Both the position numbers and the translations under genes were made by a program. A DNA stretch of 64,000 bases from Micromussa lordhowensis (taxonomy: Eukaryota; Cnidaria; Anthozoa; Scleractinia; Lobophylliidae): contig OZ026608.1 in the NCBI GenBank assembly GCA_964020085.1, forward strand, positions 2,179,481 through 2,243,480. Direction: 5' to 3'. Within the stretch, counting starts at the first letter, position 1, and each line of letters starts with the position of its first letter. Below are positions 13,248-24,280 of this stretch, piece after piece. The notes beneath the pieces are model-generated. The model did no database searches and was not told the origin of the DNA. It was given only the letters and a program-made list of their open reading frames with translations.

Positions 13248-16200
13248 ATGAAGTACAAGCTAATAACAGTTTTGTACTTGTGTGTTTGTGCAAGTTTGGT
13301 AGTGAGAGGCGATGAACATGATGAAGAAGAAGAATCAGGATCAGGCGAGGAGGATGAATCTGCTGAAGAAGTAAAATACATTTTGTCAGCTTTTTCTCCT
13401 AATCTTAAAACATTTATCCTTCTCGCTATCTCGACTACTTGCACGCACGCACGCTCACTCGCACGCGCACACGCTTAGTCGCGCGCGCGCATGTTTAGTC
13501 GCACGCGCACGCTTACTCGCACGCACGCAGGCACCATCTCTCGCACGCGCACACCTACGCACTTGTCTTGTTCTACAATGACTAGATAACAGATAATACG
13601 TAAATAAATAAATTAGCAAAAAGTTAATAAAATAGACAGATAGATAAAGAATGGTTATGACTTTCGAGTTAACAGAGCTGACAAAGCGGTGGAGCTCATA
13701 ATTATTTAGTTTTACTGAAATAAATATTGATGGTGATTTTATGGACCAGACTGCTACAACATAGAGCAGTTTTTAGCCATATCGGTATGCAATGGAAAAT
13801 GTGTAGCTTAACAAATTCGTTTTTTTCACTATTAATTTCGTAGCACTGGTTAGAAGGATCCAAAGATATGAAGGACATGGGAAGGAAAATAGCCGAAAAA
13901 GCCATCGAGAGACAGTTTGAGATAATGGAAGAACAACAGAAGAAAGGAGAAAAGTTTGTCAACGCAAAAGTAAGAAACCAAGCTAGATCCGAGAGCTAAT
14001 GAGAATATATCCTCAACACCTATCTATTGAACCACAAGACGTAGAGCCACTGCTACATGGGCCTGAAGAAGGAGATTAAATAACCAGAATTCGGAAAAAA
14101 TACAATTGTCTTTTCACATCTGCTTAAAAAAATTATTATGTTTCAAAATATTGAATTAGAATAGGCCATTTCCGAATTACCTTTAGCCTCTTTCTCAGAG
14201 CGAGTAGCCTGCGTAGCTGGCGGTATTGTAGGCGCGCCCGAAATAAAGTTTTAGCGGCGAAGCGAGGAGCGAAATAAAGTTTTGGCGGCGAAGCCGCGAG
14301 GAGAATGGGGAGAGGGACTTTGCGAGCGTCCCTCTCCCCATTCTCCTCGCGGCTTCGCCGCTAAAACTTTATTTCGGGCGCGCCTAGCCGCTAAAACTTT
14401 ATTTCGGGCGCGCCTACAATACCGCCAGCTACGCAGGCTACAGAGCGAGTCTTGGTGCTCATCCTTTCATATTAAAATGAGATTTCATTCACATGCAAAT
14501 TAAACTCATTTCCATGTGAATGAAATCTCATTTTCATATGAAAGGATGGGCACCAAGACTCGCTTTGAGAAAGAGGCTAAAGGTAATTCGGAAATTGCCT
14601 ATTGTATTTCCTGGATGACAGTTAAACTCAAAAGTGTTCAAAAGGTGTTTGTGGGTGTTTTACATGCTAATATTTTAAGGCACGTTCATACCTTGAAAAA
14701 TACAACCTTATTTTGAAATTAAAACCCCTTATTTTGGAGTACGAATGTGGGTGCTAATAGATCGTTTTACAGTTGTCTGCTCAGTGACCTGGCCTTGGAA
14801 TAGCAGCGAGGCTGTAGGTGACTTTGTTTTGATACAGACCTCACTGCTTATGTGGTGTAAATCAAGTTGTTCATACGCTAACTAGTTTACATTCAAATGA
14901 AAAAGCCTGAGGTCTGTATCAAATTAAGGTCGCCTCCAGCCTCGCTTTCATTCATAGGCCAGGTAACTAAGCACACGACTGTGAAATGGCCTATTGCTAG
15001 TTAAGATGTGTAACCTGTAACTAAATTTGTTTCCGTTTGTTTCCATTTTAGATGGATATTGATATCCAACCAGAGAAAGGTTGGAAGACGGATGACGTAT
15101 TTGTCCCGCCAGGTTTTCACATCGATGCTGAGTTAGCGGGTGAAGATGAGAAGCCTGAAGGAGAAGCTGGCGAACAACCATTTATCTATCCCATGGGGGT
15201 GGGTGGTATATTAATGAATGGTTGTTTTGGAACAAACTATCAACCAGGGGACCCCTGCTACGAAGCATTTTGGGAGACTACCCTCTGTCATGTAAGTGCA
15301 AGATATTAATAAAGTAGCGGTAGCTCTTTACATCTTTGGTGTGCTTGTGATTTTGGGATTGGATATTTTCACTTTCTTCCTTTTTACCTTCTGTACCGCC
15401 TTATTTCCTACTTCACTTTTTCTTTTATTCTTCGGGTTCTGGTCCTACCTTTGCTCTCAACACGATAGTGCTGCATGTCTAAGATCCCATGTTTTTAATT
15501 CCTCAACAAATGTCTGCCAAATTACTCGGTTTGAAGAAGTCTGCACCAGTCGTGGTATGTCGACACCTTTTCGTTTTGTCTTTTTTAGCAAACCGTTTTT
15601 TTTAGGTTTAGTTCAATCGGGGGAAGACTGCCTTTAACATTATATGGTCTGAACTAGAGACCTAATTATAAGGCAGGTCTGAAATAGGCTACATGTATTG
15701 GTTAAAGAGTCATGTCTTAAATACAGTATTGAAGTTTTGGTCAGTTCATAAATAGTGTAGGGGAAATCGCAGATTTTGGTCTTACAGAGTAGCTTAGAGT
15801 GAAGGGTTCTGAGAAGCAGGCCGCACACCTATACCCACTTTTTTCTGGGAGTTCTCCCCCAGTATTTTATGAGTACCTGAGAACGTATGGTATTCTGACT
15901 AACATTTCGTGTTATTTTCTAGAGTTTGATCGACGGTGCAGCCTTCATCGGTGTTGGTTTTGATGGACGTGGGGATGACAGTCAAGAGTCACGCAAGATG
16001 AGCATTGTGCAGAGAGACTGTTCAGGAAGAGCTACGTAAATTTTTTTTATACATAATCGATACTATTTAGATGTAACCCACAGATCACAGGTCGTAAATT
16101 CTTCTGTGGGAATTTAACTTGCGAAATATCATCATCCTACATGGTAAAACTTTGACGAAATGTTCGAGGTCCTTTGTTTTCCGATGAAACACTGCCTGGA

Positions 16201-19200
16201 GTGTTTGATATATCTTCTAAATCAAAAAAAAAAAAAACTAAGGAGTAAACAGAGATGTAAAATCGTCAAAATCTATGCTAATTGAGACAGGGTATCCAAA
16301 CCTCCTTCACGGTTGAAGTTTTCATTGTTTTAACTTGATGAATTATTAATGAGTTTGAGAACTAAGTTTTTACGCAGCAGACAGGCTTGTTTAACTGGTT
16401 TGTGGACTGGTCTTTACATTTTAGCTATGACGATTTTGATGTTCCTGACACAATGAATGTGCATGGGGTCTACGATACCAGCGCTACAATGCAGACATTT
16501 TACAGCCGAGAAGAGTATCAACAATCTCTGCAGCAACAGTCAGGGATTTCTGGCTCAATTTTTGGATTTTACGCTGGGGTGAAGAAAGCTTGGGGGAGTT
16601 CTTCACTCAAAGGGACTCAAAAATACATGGCACTGTTTTCTATTGATATCGATAGGTAAGCAAATTCACCTATTTTGCTTGAACAGTTTTTCAAGAAATT
16701 CAAAAATTCGTATGGTCAAGATTAAATCGAGATCAAGATGCTCAGGATTTCGGTTGTACCAAGGGATTCTACCAGGGCCTTCTCGCAAAGCATTGAATCG
16801 TACCATCTCCTGCTAGGTGTTTAAATGGGTACTAGCCAAATTCTAGGAAAACTTTGCAGTGATATAACGCTTGGGAGTTATCATGCACTGGTACAAACTG
16901 AATTCCCGGAGGGGGTACACCCTATAATGGAATATACTGCAGTGAATCTCCATCCGAAAGGGGTACCTTTCTCAAGGTGAAGGTATTTCAAAGGGTACAG
17001 GTTTCATGAGCTCTGCAGTGTAGATAAAACCGGATAGAGAAAAGTTCTTCAGTTTATCTATTCCAAAACCCTTTCAAATATCTCGAACTAAAGTACCCCA
17101 CGACTGTGTCCTCAAGTATTTAAAGGTGTACTCCACCCAAGGTTATAGAAAAGGATTTTAGTGTGCCTATACTGTCATGGTACGTCGAAGGGCATAGCCC
17201 CTGGGAAGTTTATGAAAGAAACTTTTGGTCAATTTTTAACGGTTTGTAAAGGTGGAAGTTCTGGTAGCTCGTTGTTTAAAGGCTAAGCAAGGCACGCTTT
17301 GCCTGTTAAACAACTTTGTCTATGGCGTCCCTTTATTCTCTTAGTGATACAACTAAAAGCGCACGTCTAACTTGAAACACTTTGATTTGATGCACTTTTA
17401 GGTACGAGATATATCTGGATGAGGTAAAACCTGGTGATCTTAGCGTTAACTTTCTTCGGGAATTTATGGAACTTCCCTTGTCTTATTTTGCACCTGGAGC
17501 TGCAATGAAATTTCGTGAGTGAATATTATTTACTCATGTATTAAGCTTGTCGTTTTCCTGTAAAGCAGATTGGTGTTTATCGCTTTTGATTCTCAAAAGC
17601 AGAAAATCCACTTTTTTGCCAAAGTGCATGTCGTAATTATATTTGCAAAACACAAAATGCAATTTCCAATTAAAATGACCAATCTCTCCCAAACGCTAAT
17701 TATGGATCTCAATCTCCACAAAAGTTTCGTCAATCCACCTTTTTTTGAATAACTCGCGGTACATGTAATTTGGGTGATCATTGACGAGATAGAGTGACAC
17801 GCTGCGGTCAGTCTTGTTGTATGTTGTTTTAAAAAGTTAAACTGACTCGAATTACCTGATTGTTCGGCTCAACCTACAAAATACGTTCAAGACGCAAACA
17901 GAAGTAAACACTTTCTCTATATTATGTTTCCTCAGAAAACTTCATTCTTCGTTGGGGAACGCACTACATAACCTCTGGTAAGTTTGGTGGTCGCCTTCAG
18001 ATTCGAAAGACGATGGACGCTAGCCAGGTTTCTAGCAAGCAAGCGTTCAGTCAAGTCATGGAAGTAGAATTTAGAAGCTTGTTTGCAAGCTTCCATGCAA
18101 AGAAGGAGACGCATGGGAGCTCCAGTCAGAGACAGCAAAAGCAGACGTCTTCAACCTCAATAAAAGCAGAAGGCGGAGATCAAGAGATAGCTGCCCTCAT
18201 CACTGATTTCAACTCGCCAACAATTAAAACGGAACTTAAACAATGGCTGGAGTCCATCCGCACTTTCCCAAAACCATACAAGTTTATGCTGGCACCCATC
18301 ACGGACCTACTCAAGTTCAATGCACACTCTCTTTTCCCTCACGAAGATAGAGATTGGGGCTGCGAAGCGCGAAAAAACACCCTTAAAAAAGATCCAGATA
18401 CCGGAGAGAATTATTATGAAGTCAAAGTTAATGGTACTACGATCCGAAATTTCTGTAAGTATCTTGACAGAGAGAGCCTTATGTACGACATCGAGCGTAG
18501 AAGAAACAGTCTGGAAAGAGCTATTGGTGTTTACATGGAGGAGGTAATTAAAATTGGGATAAAGAAGAGTCTTGGAACTAAAGAACTGGCCCCAGTTGAT
18601 CGAAAGGTGGATAACACTATCCAGCGGATAAATTACTATCCAGCGGATAGCGCGGTTTGCTTTGTTAACACTTATCCACTGGATAGTGATTTATCCGATG
18701 GATAGCGTTATCCACCTTTCGAACAACCGGGGCCTGATGCTTTTGATACTTGAGGAATTAATTCTTAACCATGCAAACAACTCTCCAGGTTTTATCAGTG
18801 CGAGTACAAGCTAATATGTTGTTAAAAATGTATTGTTCTAAGTTAATTAGCCACTTAGATATCACTCGCTGTTTCGATAATCAATAATCAGCCACTCGGA
18901 AGTCTCCTAACTAACTGGTTTTCTTTAATACCCTTACAGGCCATGTAATGCTAATATTGACACTTATTGTATGCAAGCGTAAACTTAACTAGCTTAAATT
19001 AAATGAGGAACATCAAATCTTTAGCCAGACCAATTTAACATAAATTATTTTATTTTTCATTTTGTTTATTCATTCGCCAGAGGAATTATTTTTGAATATT
19101 CAGTTTTAACCTGAGCATTAACAATGAAATGGCGGCCATGTTGGTGGCTCAAACCAATCCTGTGGGAGTTGTTCTTATGAAAACACTTCCTTTTGTTCCA

Positions 19201-22200
19201 ATAAATTTATATGGCTTCTGGCCACGTCAGTGAAAACGTTCAATACTTTAGCGATGTGTTTGATTCATCTTCTTATTTTTGACATGACTGCATATTTTAC
19301 ATTTTTTTTACAGGGTCCCATTTCAGCCACGGAGATCAGTCTTCCATCCGGGCAACCCGGATGTCAGACGAAGAACTATAACTTTCAAGAACGGTCCTCT
19401 AAGCCGTCTTGGAAAGCAATGACAATACACGGGATAACGTTTAAGGTTATCTTTGGCCATGACAAGGCCATGTACGGTCGATATCATGGCATGGAAAGAC
19501 TTCTACCACAGACGGAGAAGTACGTTAGGTTTTACAAAGGCAGGTGGTTCAGTGGCGAGAGTGCTGAGCGAATAAACTTGAAATCAGCTTGCAACTGGGG
19601 TGGATCCTTCATTGTGGAAGGTGAAGCTCGTAGGATATGCATTCTTGGCATGGTTCTGAGGTAATAACAATTTACAATTATTCCACGAGCACGCATTGGA
19701 TATGCCATGATTGCAACGAGGCGCGTAGGACTGAGTTGGCTATAGTCATCTCGTAAGCAAGAAGCACCAGTGGAATGTTTTTTTTTTTTTAATTGAAAAA
19801 CGCTCCCATGATATAGAAACCTAAAGTAAAATATAAAAAAACTCCCCCAAATGCAAACGCTTGCCAAATTTGCAGAACATGATATAATAGACCATTTCCG
19901 AGTTACGTAAAGCCTCTCTTTCAAAGCGAGGCCTGGTGCACAACCATTCATATGAAAATGAGTTTAATTTGCATGTGAATGAAATCTCATTTTCATATGA
20001 AAGGATGAACACCAAGACTCGCTTTGAGAAAGAGGCTAAAGGTAATTCGGAAAAGGCCTATTGCTCATATTCCATGATGGCTAAACCAATGAAATCGCTC
20101 GAGTTGTATTATCCAATGATCTAGTTTTTAATAATAATGAATGGGTTTTCTTTAAAGCACATTACACTCTCAATTCTCTTAAAAAGAAAAGTGGTTAATC
20201 TCGCTTTAAAACATTCCACGGGGGAACACACTGTTAAATGACATTTAGTAAGTCGTCCCAGAGCCTAGGTGAGATAACCGTTCATAAAATGCCGTTATTT
20301 TCTTTGGAATAGACAGCATATTTAAGCTACTTTATCGTAGTTAACGCTGAGGCGTAAAACGAAATAAAAGCTTGAAGTTAAAATAGGTTGGAGCGCGCTA
20401 GCCGTAAAAAGCTTTGTAAGTGACCAGAAGAATTTTACGGTTTTTAAGGTACGACACCGCGACTGGATTCCTCATTTTGAATAAGGACGACTTTGGTATC
20501 ACCAAGAGGGCTTGGCCGTCGCTGACAGAAAAAAGTATCAACTCCGTCATAGCTCGCGTGGAGTGGCCTGGAAGCGAGATTTTTAAACTAGATGAAGTGA
20601 TTGGGTATCTTCCATGCAACGTAAAATGGTCCAATGCTATGCGTTTTGATCCAAGCGAAGGAGAGGGGAGATGCCTACATTTCATCCTAGTGACCGAAGG
20701 AAGTGCGTATGTTATTTTTTCCGCGGTTCCAAACGACAAAAATGCTTGGTATTATGTGCAGATCTCTTCGCATGGCGTCGGGATTTACAAGGTTTGTTTA
20801 AAATGTATTAAATTCAGAGGTTAAGCAATTATACTTTAATGATTTTAAACGATTCGGTTTTTTTGCTTTCAATAGCTACGCGGATAAAATCTATAATATA
20901 TCATAACTTTTCATTGCTGAAACGCCTAAATTGGTAAACAAATAAAACGTTGATGGCTCTCTATGAGTTGAAATGCAAGACAGAAAATTGAACGGGAGGT
21001 GTTGCTTATTATCCCTCGTCCCTTCATGGTCTCGCGTAATTGATAAAGGTAACTTAGATGGAAAGTTGCTCACTAGAATTCGGAACTACTTCTAATTCTC
21101 TCTCCATAGAGGTAGACCTTTCTTGGGGGAGGGGATGACATAGAGAAGTATTGGTGAGCTGAAGAATATTCTAGTAATATAAAGGGCGCGGAGATTGGGT
21201 TGAGAGAAACACCAAGCACTAGATCTCTTTTTTGTCACCAGGCTACCTACTTCCGTGTTTAGCAGGCTCCCCTCAAGTTTTCACTCTCAGCTTTTAGATT
21301 TTCTTTAGGATATAAAAGAAATCAAAATAGTTCGGAATAACACATCTGCATCGTAAGTATTAAGAAATATATCAAACACGAGTGACAGTGTTTCATCGGG
21401 ATATCCAAACACCGAGAAGAGAGTTGAAAATACGACGCGCAGCGGAGTATTTTTGACGAAATTCGAGGTGTTTGGATAGCCGATGAAACACTGTCTCGAG
21501 TGTTTAATATATCTTCTCAATCGAAACAAAAACTAAGGAGTAAACAGAGAAGTAAAATCGTCAAAATCTATGCTAATTAAGACCGGATATCCAAACCACC
21601 GTCACGATCATGATTTCCTTTGTTTTAACTTGATGAATTATTAATGAGTTTGAGAACATTATTTCATTATTTCTTTCATAGTCTCAGAAGCTGATGGTTT
21701 CTACCCTTAACATCAACGCTGTTGGCCTGGGAAATGGCATCCTTTATCAGTCGTACTTTGTGTGCGTGAAAGAATCGTCAGAAGGAACTTTGATTGAATA
21801 TGGAAAAAGCCAGGGATTCACAGAGAACCGCGACGTCTTCCTCAGCATGAAAGACACACGAAACCCTTTTTATTCTCGTTTCTATTCGTTTGGAAACGGA
21901 GAGGATCCCGTGCAGGTTGTGGATGTCCATATTTTGTCGCGTCGGTTGTCCAATGTCAACTGCCGTGGAGACACAAAGTTCGACGAAGAAGTAAGCCTAT
22001 GTGTTCAAGATTGTCACGAATTATGTGATCCCGCGCAAGGTATGCAGAAAAATAAAACCATAAGAAAGACTTGAGAAATTGTCGATTTCAAACAACCAAC
22101 TTACATATTACTCCACCTCCTGCTGCAGTCAGACGCACCGTAAAAATTCCCGCCAAAACTGCACCTTACTGTATAAACGTCTTGGATTTCCAAATCCTCC

Positions 22201-23251
22201 ACTTTCAAGCCAAAAAATAGAATAAACGTACCGTTGAGTTTCGTAGGCCATGCTAGGAGAACTTGCTTTACCACTTCTCATTTTATAACGTTTTCCGGCT
22301 TACAAACATCTTGCATATTTTTGCTCAAATTCTTTCCCGGCAACGAAAACCGAAACTGGGGTAGAAGTTTGACCGCGAGCTTTGAACGATTTGTTACGCA
22401 GTCCCTTTAAGAACCCCAACTGATCGGTGGTTAGTTAGCTATTTATGTTTAAAGTTGAATTAATATAGTATACGATCATAGTCTCTTAGTTAAGACTCAT
22501 AATTTATGCCACCAGTGACACTGTTAAAAGGCCATTGTCACGGCAATAAAGCGCATGTGCGGTTTTGATTGACACCAATTTTTTTTAACCAATAGAAATC
22601 ATAATACTGTCACGCGCGCCACGAATTCGCCGCGGGTCACCTTGGAGTTTCACGTGTCTTTCGAGTCTGGTCCGCTGGTTTTTGACCTTTTGTTTGTAAA
22701 GAATATTTATCATGTTTATGTTGTGTGAAGGCCGTGTCCGTTGAATACAAGCACCCTGCACTTTACTTTCTTCGAACTTGTCTGTACATCTTCGGCTATA
22801 AAGTTTCCAATGTTCGTCCTCCCATTTTTTCTTCGTTTCTTTTTCTTTTTTCTTTCGAAAAAAGACGGCTACTTGGCAAAAGTAGTTTTCGTCTCTAGCC
22901 GCTTGGAAAACCTCCTCTCGAGGACAGCGTAATTTTCGACGAAAACACAAAATATGCCATTTAAATCTTTCATAGATGACTAATGAGTCCTTTAATATCA
23001 GTATTACTATTTTCACACGCCTCGCAAGGTCGATGGAGAAGGATACAAATATCAACTTTGGAAACTGTTCCTTCGGATAAGAAATCGAACTGCCGCACAT
23101 GCGCATAGGGGTGTCAAATGCCCTTTAAAACTTCTCATAAACACTTCTTGTAGGTTGTAGAGGCAGCCCCAGTGGAACACCTTTAGCCTCAGACTGCATT
23201 GCATGCCGGTATGGTACAAATGAAGAGGGCGAGTGTCTCGCAGAGGAATAA
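13248..23251 (+). CDS. MACPF-domain secreted protein, complete, 899 aa
   Basis: Exons: 13248-13370, 13844-13969, 15052-15291, 15923-16035, 16425-16655, 17402-17514, 17936-18543, 19314-19660, 20449-20791, 21682-22039 and 23154-23251 (TAA). They total 2,700 coding bases and all phases agree. The ATG at 13248 opens a signal peptide (LITVLYLCVCASLVV) followed by an acidic stretch. A 5' UTR acceptor lies at 13235-13236. A charged helical exon follows, then the MACPF domain over exons 3-7; the family signature WGTHYITSG-KFGG starts exon 7. MACPF proteins form membrane pores in immunity, development or venom. Which role applies here cannot be read from the sequence. Exons 8-10 carry an unrecognised region, part of which faintly resembles the farnesoic-acid-methyltransferase-like fold. 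The last two exons match 1-318 and 1350-1493 of the upstream paralogue. The protein stops where the paralogue continues into discoidin, EGF and FN2 modules. Confidence 0.9.
13440..13558. repeat. CGCA/CGCG alternating purine-pyrimidine tract
   Basis: Imperfect repeats of CGCACGCACGCT and CGCGCGCGCGCA begin 70 bases into the first coding intron of the MACPF gene. The tract is strikingly GC-rich in an AT-rich intron. Confidence 0.85.
14160..14605. repeat. Hairpin MITE (TAGGCCATTTCCGAATTACC ends) with a second MITE inserted
   Basis: The left end AATAGGCCATTTCCGAATTA and the right end TAATTCGGAAATTGCCTATT are inverted. Inside is a symmetrical core around ATGAGATTTCATTCACATG. It is split by another element at 14,205-14,440. 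An uninterrupted copy lies at 19,886-20,063. Confidence 0.85.
14205..14440. mobile_element. Nested hairpin MITE with 9-bp target-site duplication
   Basis: The ends TAGCCTGCGTAGCTGGCGG and their inverse CCGCCAGCTACGCAGGCTA are perfect. CAGAGCGAG stands directly outside both ends (14,196-14,204 and 14,441-14,449). The interior is a long GC-rich palindrome with repeated CTAAAACTTTATTTCGGGCG segments. A 9-bp duplication fits Mutator-like or related DNA transposons. Confidence 0.9.
14751..14998. repeat. Third foldback element in the same intron
   Basis: Left-arm text ACAGTTGT..GACCTGGCC..CAGCGAGGCTG..TGATACAGACCTCA is matched in inverse order by TGAGGTCTGTATCA..CAGCCTCGCT..GGCCAGGT..ACGACTGT on the right. 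A loop of about 60 bases is left in the centre. No coding capacity is seen. Confidence 0.75.
16180..16355. repeat. Intronic dispersed repeat, short copy
   Basis: Text from GATGAAACACTG through AACTAAGGAGTAAACAGAGA to TTGATGAATTATTAATGAG recurs at 21,480-21,655 in another intron of the same gene, in the same orientation and with roughly 85-90 percent agreement by eye. Confidence 0.8.
18596..18732. repeat. Hairpin MITE, GGATAAC family, copy 2
   Basis: The ends are TTGATCGAAAGGTGGATAAC and GTTATCCACCTTTCGAACAA, with internal CCACTGGATAGTGATTTATC shared with the copy at 7,924-8,070. It begins about 50 bases after the donor of the MACPF signature exon. Confidence 0.8.
19676..20150. repeat. Composite MITE region: CACGAG-type element holding a second hairpin element
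   Basis: ATTATTCCACGAGCACGCAT and the downstream CATATTCCATGATGGCTAA..CCAATGA segments match a region at 37,582-37,930. Here they are separated by an intact hairpin element at 19,886-20,063 (AATAGACCATTTCCGAG..AGGCCTATT). Confidence 0.65.
21350..21655. repeat. Intronic dispersed repeat, long copy with foldback end
   Basis: This is the longer copy of the repeat at 16,180-16,355. Its left part is itself a foldback: CAGTGTTTCATCGG and CCGATGAAACACTG are inverted around a GC-rich centre (ATACGACGCGCAGCGGAGTA). It ends only about 25 bases before the acceptor of the next coding exon. Confidence 0.8.
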
Positions 23252-23514
23252 ACGGCAATCAGTGGCGTAGGGGATTATGGGAAATATTTTGGTAAGTCCT
23301 TTTTGTGGCAAAGTAGAAAACTTAGAGGAACCAACTCCTGAACTGCTTGTAGATTTTGCTTTGCCTTTGGCCAACGCCTTCAGCAATTACATCGAAATCC
23401 CCTCGGGAGAGATCTTTTTTTAGGATTTACGTTTACAATTTTGTTTCATTGTTGTCCTTCCGTGCGTTCATTCCTTTCTGCCTTCCTTTCCTTGTTCGTT
23501 CGTTTTTTTTCTGT

Positions 23515-23790
23515 TGTTTCGGTGGCCTCATGGTTAGTGCGCTCGTCTCCGGATCGAGTGGCCGGGGACATTGCGTTGTGTTCTTAGGGAAGACAGTTTA
23601 TTCTCGCAGTGCCTCTATCCGATCCCAACCAGGTGTACAAATGGGTACCAGCGAACTGCATGGGGGGATAATCCTGCGATCTATTAGCATCCCATCCAGA
23701 TGGGAGTAGAAATAAACCTGGTCGCTTCATTCTAAACTGAGAAACCGGGATGGGCTCCGACCTGATGGGACACTTCGCTCGCATGCAGAC
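23515..23790 (+). repeat. tRNA-derived SINE, copy 1
   Basis: The head GGTGGCCTCATGGTTAGTGC has an A-box. The body carries GTGTACAAATGGGTACC and CATCCCATCCAGATGGGAGT. An inverted copy at 46,148-46,385 shares the TGTTCTT, GGGTACC and CATCCCATC segments and keeps a better B-box. It lies in the 3' region of the MACPF gene. Confidence 0.65.
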
Positions 23791-24253
23791 TTTACCTACC
23801 TCACCTTTGTTTGTTCACGTATTTTGCAGGGATCATGGTATCATCATCATTACGACGGGGATGACAAGAGGACAGAATAGCGACTGATAGAAAAAGTAAT
23901 TCTTTATGCTTCCAACGAGATGAAACAATTTGGGAAATAATCTTTTGTTAACCATCATTTTATTTCTTTTGTTTTTGATTTGAAATGCAGTCCAAACAGA
24001 GAGTGACTTGGGATTTTAGTAAATGTTGGTCAATTTAAAATGGAAGGAAAAAGTGGTTTACTTTATATTACACTGTACATATCATGTTATTAAAAGGGTA
24101 TAAAGTCAGCGTCTCAGTGTCTTTTGAGACGGTGAGGTGGTAACAATGGTAGCATCTAGAATACGGATAAAACAATTACTGTACTTCATAGCGTTGCTTC
24201 CTTATCTTGTATAATCTTATTGGTGAATATCACGGTAAAAATTATGTTTGATA

Positions 24254-24259
24254 AATAAA
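24254..24259 (+). terminator. Candidate polyadenylation signal of the MACPF gene
   Basis: AATAAA about 1 kb after the stop. If the conserved donor at 23,292 is used, a 3' UTR exon could start near 23,831 (acceptor TATTTTGCAG) and end here. Another AATAAA occurs near 23,712. Confidence 0.4.
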
Positions 24260-24280
24260 CCTTGGGATGCTTGTTCGAGA

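Noticed and set aside
15472..15560. Possible extra Cys-rich exon in the MACPF gene (CLRSHVFNSSTNVCQITRFEEVC)
   Set aside because: The exons on both sides join perfectly in phase 0 without it, while its own borders are in other phases.
22585..23106. 173-residue minus-strand ORF
   Set aside because: It lies in the last MACPF intron, is rich in basic and low-complexity sequence, and shows no domain or splice support.
13248..23251. Calling the MACPF protein a venom toxin
   Set aside because: The family includes venom, immune and developmental proteins; nothing in the sequence decides between them.
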